A stretch of DNA of 5,944 nt from Candidatus Latescibacterota bacterium (GTDB lineage: Bacteria > Latescibacterota > 4484-107 > B68-G9): positions 1 to 5,944 of the forward strand of contig DTYS01000044.1 of the NCBI GenBank assembly GCA_012961755.1. The letters are read 5' to 3'. Below the pieces are notes generated by a model, which saw only the letters and a list, made by a program, of their open reading frames with translations, was not told the origin of the DNA and ran no database searches. Positions 1 through 5,779 of this stretch are shown piece by piece. Positions within the stretch are counted from its first letter, which is position 1. Each line of letters opens with the position of its first letter. The position numbers and the translations under genes were made by a program.

Positions 1-355
1 AAGTCTCGTTCACGACGGTAACCCGGAAGACCGTGAACCTGTTGGGGGTGTATCCTAACACCGGGTCTACCCAATTTCCGTAGGTGTATGGGTTCGTGGA
101 GAAGCGGCCCCGCTTGGAGTCCTCCGGAAACATTGCGTTCAGCTCCTCGTCGGTCATGTACTTAACCTTTATCCTCAACCCCTCCATAAGGTATATAACA
201 GTCCCGTCCTCGTCCACGGTATACCTGTCGGAACCCTCCTCCACGACCGGGGTCAGGTAGGACCTGTAGGTTATCCTCGGAGGGACGAAGATCCTCCGCA
301 CCTTCTGGGGGACGCACCCGACGAACAGTAACAAGATGCCCACGATATAGCACAT
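1..355 (-). CDS. Lipoprotein of unknown family, N-terminal 118 residues (cut by window edge)
   Basis: The frame begins at the ATG at 353-355 and stays open to the left edge, giving 118 residues plus one base. The N-terminus MCYIVGILLLFVGCVPQ is a short lipoprotein signal: hydrophobic core, then lipobox FVGC with the lipidated Cys at 14. Val15 at +2 is compatible with outer-membrane sorting. The n-region has no Lys/Arg, which is unusual. After the Cys, a basic, strand-rich linker (KVRRIFVPPRITYRSYLTP, 18-36) leads to DGTVIYLMEGLRIKVKYMTDEELNAMFP (two strands and a short helix), then a motif rich in Asn, Tyr, Trp and Gly (NPYTYGNWVDPVLGYTPNRF, 88-107) and a strand FTVFRVTVVNET at the cut. The last block looks like the opening of an Ig-like beta-sandwich. 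I do not recognise a named family. The gene sits 11 nt after the DUF4159 stop with a good Shine-Dalgarno, so it belongs to the same operon and its product may anchor to the outer membrane. Confidence 0.85.
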   Translation of the reverse strand, partial: MCYIVGILLLFVGCVPQKVRRIFVPPRITYRSYLTPVVEEGSDRYTVDEDGTVIYLMEGLRIKVKYMTDEELNAMFPEDSKRGRFSTNPYTYGNWVDPVLGYTPNRFTVFRVTVVNET

Positions 356-357
356 AG

Positions 358-369
358 CCTCTCCCCCTA
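358..369 (-). promoter_or_regulatory. Ribosome binding site of the terminal lipoprotein gene, overlapping the upstream stop
   Basis: The minus strand reads TAGGGGGAGAGG, then CT and the ATG at 355. The TAG is the stop of the DUF4159 gene. This purine tract decides the start of the partial lipoprotein gene: it fits the ATG at 355 and places the nearby out-of-frame GTG (351-353) second. Confidence 0.7.
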
Positions 370-1596
370 TTGACCGATCTGGCTGAAGAAGTCTATCTGC
401 TGTTGTGCTATGGAACCCTTTTGAGTTAGGGCGAATATTACCACGTTTATCCCGAAGCGTAGCTGCGGTTCGTTGCCGAAGTTTTTAGCCCACATATGGC
501 AGTATCCCTTGTCGGAATATATTCCTACGAGCCTGTCGCCCAAGAATATGCCTTCCAAGAAATGGACAGGGGTCGGCGTGAACACCGGCTTCAGGTATGC
601 CACCGTGGCCGTGGTCCCTATCTCCTGCCCAGCAGGTGGGCCGTCGAAGTCGTAGAAGCAGTGATATATGAGATGTGTGTTCGGGATGGGACGGAACCTG
701 GCCTGGGGGCCGAGCGCGTCCCTGAACATCTGACGAAGCGACGCCTCGGCCGGACCGTACTCCAAGGTGGGCACGGCGTTGTCGGCGAAGACGAAACCTC
801 CACGCCGCATGTACTCCCCTAAGTTCTTGCTCTCCCTCTCGGTGAGTTCGAAGGCCCTGTCGGTGGTTATGTACACGAAGGGTGTGCGGAACAGCTCCTG
901 GGAATCGAGGAATAGGTGGCGATCCACGTGTGCGGTGATACCCGTGTGGGTATTTATAGCCATGGCCAAGTTGGATATGGCCCTGACCGCATCCGCGAAG
1001 GTTGGCCTAAGGTCGTTACCCCACGCTATAGCGATGTATATGAATCCCTTGACCTTGCGTTTATCGGTTGGGTCCTGGATGACGAGCCCCTTGTACTTCC
1101 CCGTGTCCAACGCCTCGAGGTCCAGGAGCTCCTCCCTGAGGGCTATCCTCCTTTCGGGTTCCTTGGTGCTCACTACCGCCGTAGCGGAGATCTTAATAGG
1201 GGTCGTCTTCAGGTCTATCTGGACATCTGTGCCGACGGAGTAACCGAACACAGGTATCCTGCCGAAGCCGGAGAGGAGCGGGACCCTCCGGGCAGAGATG
1301 GTGGCAAGCTGGGGCTTCAGGGTCGTCACCTTCTTGGTGAGGGCCCGGGGGACGAACCGCTTCTTTCTGAGTTCGAAGGGCCTTATCGGGACCGGCTTGC
1401 GCACTATCAGCCGTGTGACTACGGGTGGAGGGACCGTGCTTTTGGCAGGGGTAGCGACGAAGTAGACCACGCCCGAGACGAGGAGGGCAATCGCCACGAA
1501 AAGTCCGACCAGGAATACACGGTAGTTTTCCCTCGCCAGCCTGGGTAGGTCTATGCAGTCCGAAGGGACTCGGAAGCGGGACTCCCCCTCCTTCAT
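367..1596 (-). CDS. Membrane-anchored DUF4159-domain protein with TonB-like N-terminal layout
   Basis: 409 residues. A cytoplasmic N-terminus of about 25 residues is followed by one membrane helix (about 26-48, YRVFLVGLFVAIALLVSGVVY), giving an N-in, C-out single-pass inner-membrane protein. Residues about 50-95 form a linker rich in Pro, Lys and Arg (STVPPPVV, RKPVPIRPFELRKKRF, ALTKKVTTLKP), the same layout as the stalk of TonB-type energy transducers. A middle region (about 96-180) is mostly predicted strands. The C-terminal part (about 184-393) is a DUF4159 domain: FIYIAIAWGNDLRP, INTHTGI, a LDSQELFRTPFVYITT block, LTERESKNLGEYMRRGGFVFADN, the signature HLIYHCFYDFDGPPAG (308-323), and YSDKGYCHMW before the closing FGINVVIFALTQKG. 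DUF4159 has no established activity; its alternating strand/helix pattern suggests a Rossmann-like or glutamine-amidotransferase-like fold, but I see no obvious catalytic Cys-His-Glu set. The ATG at 1596 has a strong Shine-Dalgarno 10 nt after the lipoprotein stop. DUF4159 assignment is firm; the TonB comparison covers layout only. Confidence 0.92.
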   Translation of the reverse strand: MKEGESRFRVPSDCIDLPRLARENYRVFLVGLFVAIALLVSGVVYFVATPAKSTVPPPVVTRLIVRKPVPIRPFELRKKRFVPRALTKKVTTLKPQLATISARRVPLLSGFGRIPVFGYSVGTDVQIDLKTTPIKISATAVVSTKEPERRIALREELLDLEALDTGKYKGLVIQDPTDKRKVKGFIYIAIAWGNDLRPTFADAVRAISNLAMAINTHTGITAHVDRHLFLDSQELFRTPFVYITTDRAFELTERESKNLGEYMRRGGFVFADNAVPTLEYGPAEASLRQMFRDALGPQARFRPIPNTHLIYHCFYDFDGPPAGQEIGTTATVAYLKPVFTPTPVHFLEGIFLGDRLVGIYSDKGYCHMWAKNFGNEPQLRFGINVVIFALTQKGSIAQQQIDFFSQIGQ

Positions 1597-1597
1597 A

Positions 1598-1609
1598 TCC
1601 TTCCCCCTA
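1598..1609 (-). promoter_or_regulatory. Ribosome binding site of the DUF4159 gene, overlapping the upstream stop
   Basis: The minus strand reads TAGGGGGAAGGA, then T and the ATG at 1596. The upstream TAG stop runs into five G's and a second purine block, AAGGA, that sits very close to the start. Either block could pair with the 16S 3' end; the G5 block has the better spacing. Confidence 0.7.
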
Positions 1610-1987
1610 AGGGATGAACAGGGTGTCGGGCTCCGAGGGGGGGCCTGAGAACCCCTCCTCGTCTACGGCCCAAACTTGGACGATGTAGACGCCGTGACCG
1701 AAGCCCAAGGTTGAGTCCGTAAAGCTTATTGCCTCGGGGTCGGCCACGAACCGGTTCTTTACAGCACCTACGCTGTCGGTGAAGCTCACCACGAAGCCCT
1801 TGAGGTCCTCCCTGGAATCCATGCTCCACCGTACGTACACGACACCTTCAGAATCCGCCCTCGCCTCTAAGCCGGTGGGCCGGGCCAAGAGGCCCACGTG
1901 GTACTTTGGAGGCATCTTTGCCTCGTTGCTGCAGGTGAGGCTGCCGAGAGCGGAGAAAACGAGCAGGACGTAACCCACCGTCCTCAT
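1607..1987 (-). CDS. Probable lipoprotein with one fibronectin type III-like domain
   Basis: 126 residues. The N-terminus (MRTVGYVLLVFSALGSLTCS) has Arg2, a hydrophobic core and Cys19, the expected pattern of a lipoprotein signal peptide. The lipobox SLTC is not ideal, because -3 is Ser rather than Leu and -1 is Thr rather than Gly, Ala or Ser. Ser20 at +2 would favour the outer membrane under the usual sorting rule. After a short linker, residues about 35-126 read as a single FN3 domain: RPTGLEARAD opening strand, VVYVRW with its core Trp54, then LKGFVVSF, ISFTDSTLGFG, VYIVQVWAVDEEG and a SGPPSEPDTLFIP end. The YIVQVWAVDEEGFSGPPS block matches the F-G strands and closing segment of classical FN3. 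Such domains bind proteins or carbohydrates or act as spacers; no ligand can be named. The ATG at 1987 lies 10 nt after the DUF5683 stop with a strong Shine-Dalgarno, and the TAG stop forms part of the next gene's site. The alternative is a simple secreted FN3 protein, if Cys19 is not lipidated. Confidence 0.88.
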   Translation of the reverse strand: MRTVGYVLLVFSALGSLTCSNEAKMPPKYHVGLLARPTGLEARADSEGVVYVRWSMDSREDLKGFVVSFTDSVGAVKNRFVADPEAISFTDSTLGFGHGVYIVQVWAVDEEGFSGPPSEPDTLFIP

Positions 1988-1991
1988 GGAG

Positions 1992-2000
1992 CACCCCCTA
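1992..2000 (-). promoter_or_regulatory. Ribosome binding site of the FN3 lipoprotein gene, overlapping the upstream stop
   Basis: On the minus strand this reads TAGGGGGTG, followed by CTCC and the ATG at 1987. The TAG is the stop of the DUF5683 gene, and its G is the first of five G's forming the Shine-Dalgarno. It is the first of three consecutive junctions with the same TAGGGGG layout. Confidence 0.7.
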
Positions 2001-2543
2001 GAAACGGGACGAAAGGACGACCATTAAGCCTCCATGTCCTGCAGTCGGGACCAGACCCAAAGAAGGAGGCTCACATCCACCTAAGAGGGATGCATCCAGA
2101 AGGTTGTAGATGTAGACTGTCGCTGCAAGCGCCCCGAATAGGCATCTGCGCATATGGGAACCGTCCACATTATCCTTCAGCTTCTCAAGCCTCCTCCAGC
2201 TTTCCTCCGCTTCCCTGAAGGACCTCCCCCTGCGGAGGGACAAGTAGTAGTCCTTCTCGTGATTAAACTGGTCCAGCTGCGTCTTATAGTCCTCATGGGA
2301 GGTCAGGCATATCACCAGACACGCCATCTCAGAGGCCATGAGGGCCGTGCCCCGGTATCGATGGCCGGTGGTCAACTGGCCCAGGCCTGGAAACAGGGCT
2401 GAAAGGAACACAGCCTGGGAACGCGAGGCATAATGTACACCAGCGAACCTTCCGTCCAAGGCGTAGAGCGGCAGGTTCAGGCCCAAGCACAGGACCACCG
2501 CCGTGACCACCTTCCGGACTACAGTCTGGTCTTGACTATCCAT
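1998..2543 (-). CDS. DUF5683-type small membrane protein
   Basis: About 181 residues from the chosen start. Residues 1-27 look like a signal peptide: an n-region with Arg10 and Lys11, a hydrophobic core (VVTAVVLCLGLNLPLYA), and possible cleavage before LDGRF. Next comes the motif SALFPGLGQLTTGHRYRG (about 48-65), the hallmark of the DUF5683 family, in which a PGLGQ-type turn opens a membrane hairpin. A hydrophobic segment follows (TALMASEMACLVICL, about 66-80), then a charged helical region (about 83-128) and a second hydrophobic stretch with YIYNLLDASL (about 144-153), also typical of the family. The protein closes with a short strand ending in Phe (LMVVLSSRF). DUF5683 proteins have no settled function. 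The start is uncertain: an in-frame ATG at 2570 would add nine residues (MAVRQGPQG). I prefer 2543 because it gives a normal-length signal peptide and a smaller overlap (25 nt against 52) with the TPR gene. Neither start has a strong Shine-Dalgarno; AAGG lies 10 nt before 2543, and AGGGA lies 3 nt before 2570. Confidence 0.85.
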   Translation of the reverse strand: MDSQDQTVVRKVVTAVVLCLGLNLPLYALDGRFAGVHYASRSQAVFLSALFPGLGQLTTGHRYRGTALMASEMACLVICLTSHEDYKTQLDQFNHEKDYYLSLRRGRSFREAEESWRRLEKLKDNVDGSHMRRCLFGALAATVYIYNLLDASLLGGCEPPSLGLVPTAGHGGLMVVLSSRF

Positions 2544-5500
2544 TCCTTGTGGACCTTGGCGAACTGCCATGCGTCCCTGCTCGCACGCTTCTGTTCGTAC
2601 AGCTCTATCACCTTATCATACATCTTCACCGCCTCCCGCCACCTACCCAACCCCTCCAGGCAGACTCCTATGTTGCCCAAGGCTCCGACCGCGCTTTCGG
2701 TGTCGGGGTAACGGTCCAGGACCCCCTGGAACACCTCTATAGCCCGTTCGTAGAACTCCTTGTTATCCGTAGCTTCAGCGGAGTCCATCAAAGCTATGCC
2801 CTGCTCCAACTTCTGGTACGCTAAAGTCTCTTCGACCTCCTTTATCAGCCTGGAGACCTTGACAGCGACTGGATCGTCCGGATACCGCTCTAAGACCTTA
2901 CGGTACGCCTCCATGGCCTCCCGGTAGCGGCCGCGGTTGTACAGGTAATCTCCCAAAGTGAACTGTGCCGAAGCTGCGAACTCGCTCTCCGGGTAGCGCC
3001 TCAGGAGCTGGCGCAGGGCGTCCATGGCCTCGTCCTCCTTCCCGAGCTCTATGAGGCACCATGCTGTGTTGTACTGGGCATCGTCCGCGGGAGCGGAACC
3101 TGGGAACTTCCCCACGATGCGCCTGTAATATTCTAAGGCCTCCTGGAACCTCCCGAGCTGGTAGAGGCTCTCCGCCAGCCCGAAGAGGATGTCGGGCATC
3201 TCCCTCGCACGGGGATAATCTTCTAGGAGCCGTCTGAACGCCTCCTCGGCCCTCCGGAATTCCCTTGAGCTGTAATAGATGTTGGCCAGATAGAACCTCG
3301 CTATCCGGGTGCTCTCGGGGTCCAGGCCCTCTTTGAGGAGTCCCGCAAAGAGCGTCCAGGCGCTATCTAATTCGCCCCGAGCGAAGTAGTGGGTACCGAG
3401 CATAAGCTTAATATCCTTCGCGAAGTAAGAATCGGGGTAAAGTTCCAAGACCCTCCGGAACATGTCAGCAGCCTCGTCGCCCCTGCCGAGACGGTTCAGG
3501 ACGTCCCCGAGGATGAAGTACGCCTTCTCCTTGATCCGATAGGGCCTTCCCTCCAGAGGTTCGTCCGGAAAGTTCAAGGCTATGAGCTGTCGGGCGATAC
3601 GGATAGCATCTTTGTAGTCGTCCTCGTTGTAGTACAGGTCCAGGAGGCTTGCGAGGAGCTCCGCCTTCTCCTCAGGCCGGACAGCCCTTTCCGCCATCCT
3701 GGCGAAGGTGCGTATGGCATCCCGGCTCTTGTTCTGTCTGAGGTAACAGAGAGCCAGGACGTTCTCCGCCGACCTGACCTTGTCCTCGTCCTTTACGTTC
3801 TTCGTTATCCACCTGAAATCCCTCTCGGCCAGGTCGTAGTCCCCGGAATAGAACGCTGCGTTGGCCCTACTGAAGTAGAGGGCTTCCTCGAGCTCCCTCC
3901 TCTTGGTGTAGGAGAGCGCCCGGGTGAAGTGATCTATGGCCTTACGATGGTTCCCGAGGGCCTCATGCGCCCGACCCAGAAGGTAATGGAAGCTCGCACG
4001 CTGTTCGTCGTCCTCGGCCGAGGCGACCCCCTCGCTCAGCACCCGTATGGCTTCCTCGTTCCTGCCCTGGCTCACGTAGGCGTGCCCTGCTCCTAGGCGG
4101 GACTTTACGAAGTATGGGGAACCCTTGGGTACGGACAGAAAGGCCGATATCGCCGAGTCCAGCTTCCCTTCGGCCTGATAGGAAAGGGCCATCCTGATGA
4201 GGGCGTTGTCCTCGTATTCGCTCTTCGGATACCTCTCTAAAAGCTCCTTGGATAGCAAGACCACACGGCTGTACTCCCCCACCTCGAAGTAAAGCTTCGC
4301 GAGTTGGACCAGGGCACGCTGTGCGTACGGGTCGTGGGGGGCCTCTCTCAGGATGAACTTGTAGTCCTCCACGGCCCGGTAGATGGCCTCCTCGGTGCCT
4401 AAGGTCTGGTACGCCAACCCCCTGTTGAACCTTGCGTCTAGGGCGTAGGGGGAACCTGGAAGGGCGCACAGGCTATCGTATTGGGAGATGGCGAGGGCGA
4501 GGCACTTCCTGGCCTCGAGGGTATCGCCCGATTCGATGTACCTCTGGGCGAGCTTTTGGTATGCGCTCCCTATGCGGTAGCGTACCCGGTCCGGAGGAAA
4601 GCCCACGCTTCGGGCTATGTCCCCGTACGCCTTGAGGTATACCCTGTATTCTCTGACCGCCTCCCTGTACCTTCCCTCGGAGAGAAAGCGCTCAGCGAGG
4701 GCGTATTGGACCCTGGCCTTGAGGGTCCTGTCCTTGGACTCTTCTATCGCCCTCCTGTAGGTGCGGATGCAGAGGTCTACGTTTCCCTTCTCTTGGTAGA
4801 GGTCAGCTATCCGGAGGTACGCCTCCTCCACCAGCTTCCTCTCCGAAGGGAACCAATCTATCACCTTACGATAAGCCTTCAGCCCCTCCTCGTACCGGCC
4901 CGCCTTGGTGTAACATGTGCCTATGCGGATCTGCGCCTTGGCCGCAAGTTCGAGGGCGGTCTCGTCAACAAGACCGGCGAGCTTCTCCTTCCTCATCTTC
5001 TCTATCTCTGCTTCGGTAAGCTCCTGTATATGCTGACGGTCTATGAGCTTCTGATAGTATCCTACTGCCTCCATGTACCTACCCTGTTCCAGGTAGCACT
5101 CCCCTATCTGGAACAGGCTCCTATCGGCCCTGTACCCTGCCGGGAACTTCTCGAGCAAAGTCCGGAAAGCATCTATCGCACGGGGATAATCCTTTAGGTG
5201 GTAGTAGGACCAACCGATGTTGTAATAGGCGTCCACGGCGCCTGCTCCCTCCGGATACTTCGCAAGTAACTGCCGGGCAGTCCTCAGCACGTCCTCGTAT
5301 CGTCCGGCGTCGTAATATAGCTCCACTAGGCGCTGGTAGGCGAGGACCTTCAGCTCTTCATCTGTGGCGGTATCGACGACGTGCCTGAAGGCCGCTACAG
5401 CCTTGGAGAACGCACTATCGGCCTTGGCCTTGAACCGTTTCCTCCTGGCCAGGTCATAGGTTTCACGGGCGAAGCGACCGAACTCCTCGTAGAGCTTAGC

Positions 5501-5764
5501 GTACGCGTTCCCGATCTGGTACGAGGCGGCCTCCCGCACGGGGAAGGAGGAACCGCCCACCTCCACCCTGACCTTCATAACGTCCATCCAACGGGTGCGC
5601 ACCTTCGCCACTTTCTCGTAGAGCTCTATCGCCTGGTCGTAAGCCCCGGAGGAGTAGAAACGCTGGGCGTCCCGGAAGGACGTCGTCAGGTCGTCGGGGT
5701 TAGGTACCCTGAAGGCCAAGTAGGTCCCTATGGCGGTGATGAGGGCCAATATAAGGGCGTTCAT
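2519..5764 (-). CDS. Long TPR-repeat protein with N-terminal membrane anchor or signal peptide
   Basis: This 1081-residue protein is almost entirely tetratricopeptide repeats, a fold that acts as a protein-protein interaction scaffold. Residues 1-19 are hydrophobic (MNALILALITAIGTYLAFR) with no Lys/Arg before the core, so this is either a signal peptide or an uncleaved anchor; the rest should be extracytoplasmic. By eye there are about 22-24 TPR units, first at about 28-55 and then nearly continuously from about 143 to 1058. The G-x-Y-x-x-A core recurs (GAYDQAI, GRYEEGL, GRYREAV, GRFQEAL, GRYREAM, GRWREAV), and many units end in a YP or FP turn (KYPEG, KFPAG, RYPKS, LYPDS, DYPRA, KFPGS, RYPES, RYPDD, RYPDT). 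Departures are about 55-125, a charged helical stretch (about 245-272) and a helix with a poor consensus (about 970-1005). Spacing of units resembles BamD/YbgF-type periplasmic TPRs, but the length is far greater. It ends with TAG inside the next gene. The ATG at 5764 is chosen for its Shine-Dalgarno and hydrophobic start. No enzymatic motif is visible; its partner is unknown, with its operon neighbours the obvious candidates. Confidence 0.93.
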   Translation of the reverse strand: MNALILALITAIGTYLAFRVPNPDDLTTSFRDAQRFYSSGAYDQAIELYEKVAKVRTRWMDVMKVRVEVGGSSFPVREAASYQIGNAYAKLYEEFGRFARETYDLARRKRFKAKADSAFSKAVAAFRHVVDTATDEELKVLAYQRLVELYYDAGRYEDVLRTARQLLAKYPEGAGAVDAYYNIGWSYYHLKDYPRAIDAFRTLLEKFPAGYRADRSLFQIGECYLEQGRYMEAVGYYQKLIDRQHIQELTEAEIEKMRKEKLAGLVDETALELAAKAQIRIGTCYTKAGRYEEGLKAYRKVIDWFPSERKLVEEAYLRIADLYQEKGNVDLCIRTYRRAIEESKDRTLKARVQYALAERFLSEGRYREAVREYRVYLKAYGDIARSVGFPPDRVRYRIGSAYQKLAQRYIESGDTLEARKCLALAISQYDSLCALPGSPYALDARFNRGLAYQTLGTEEAIYRAVEDYKFILREAPHDPYAQRALVQLAKLYFEVGEYSRVVLLSKELLERYPKSEYEDNALIRMALSYQAEGKLDSAISAFLSVPKGSPYFVKSRLGAGHAYVSQGRNEEAIRVLSEGVASAEDDEQRASFHYLLGRAHEALGNHRKAIDHFTRALSYTKRRELEEALYFSRANAAFYSGDYDLAERDFRWITKNVKDEDKVRSAENVLALCYLRQNKSRDAIRTFARMAERAVRPEEKAELLASLLDLYYNEDDYKDAIRIARQLIALNFPDEPLEGRPYRIKEKAYFILGDVLNRLGRGDEAADMFRRVLELYPDSYFAKDIKLMLGTHYFARGELDSAWTLFAGLLKEGLDPESTRIARFYLANIYYSSREFRRAEEAFRRLLEDYPRAREMPDILFGLAESLYQLGRFQEALEYYRRIVGKFPGSAPADDAQYNTAWCLIELGKEDEAMDALRQLLRRYPESEFAASAQFTLGDYLYNRGRYREAMEAYRKVLERYPDDPVAVKVSRLIKEVEETLAYQKLEQGIALMDSAEATDNKEFYERAIEVFQGVLDRYPDTESAVGALGNIGVCLEGLGRWREAVKMYDKVIELYEQKRASRDAWQFAKVHKEWIVKTRL

Positions 5765-5770
5765 AAAGCA

Positions 5771-5779
5771 TCACCCCTT
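5771..5779 (-). promoter_or_regulatory. Ribosome binding site of the TPR gene
   Basis: On the minus strand this reads AAGGGGTGA, followed by a 6-nt spacer and the ATG at 5764. It lies inside the last codons and stop of the upstream gene, so ribosomes ending there are placed directly at the next start. A second ATG overlaps the stop (TGATG, 5769-5771) but is out of frame with the TPR protein and too close to the purine tract. Confidence 0.65.

Noticed and set aside
162..353. GTG-started minus-strand frame of 63 codons
   Set aside because: It overlaps the lipoprotein gene in another frame. The ATG frame at 355 gives a signal sequence with a clear FVGC lipobox and stays open to the edge, while the GTG frame gives an Arg/Gly-rich product without a signal.
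1..355. GWxTD-domain assignment for the terminal lipoprotein
   Set aside because: The idea came from the NWVDP stretch and the neighbourhood, but the visible NWVDP sequence is not a GWxTD motif and nothing else in the 118 residues supports it.
916..1548. Plus-strand open frame (210 codons) opposite the DUF4159 gene
   Set aside because: The minus-strand DUF4159 protein is unmistakable over this interval, and the plus-strand product is low in hydrophobic core pattern and has no known motif.
3389..4096. Long plus-strand open frame (235 codons) opposite the TPR gene
   Set aside because: It lies wholly inside the TPR coding region; its translation has no recognisable domain and is rich in Val, Leu, Pro and Glu as expected from an antisense reading of GC-rich repeats. 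The minus-strand frame has clear TPR motifs throughout.
3963..4469. Minus-strand frame of 168 codons inside the TPR gene
   Set aside because: It is an alternative frame of the same strand, Arg/Gly/Pro-rich, with no domain; the TPR frame continues uninterrupted through it.
4481..5197. Long plus-strand open frame (238 codons) opposite the TPR gene
   Set aside because: Same reasoning: an antisense shadow of repetitive TPR codons, with no promoter, domain or sensible Shine-Dalgarno context.
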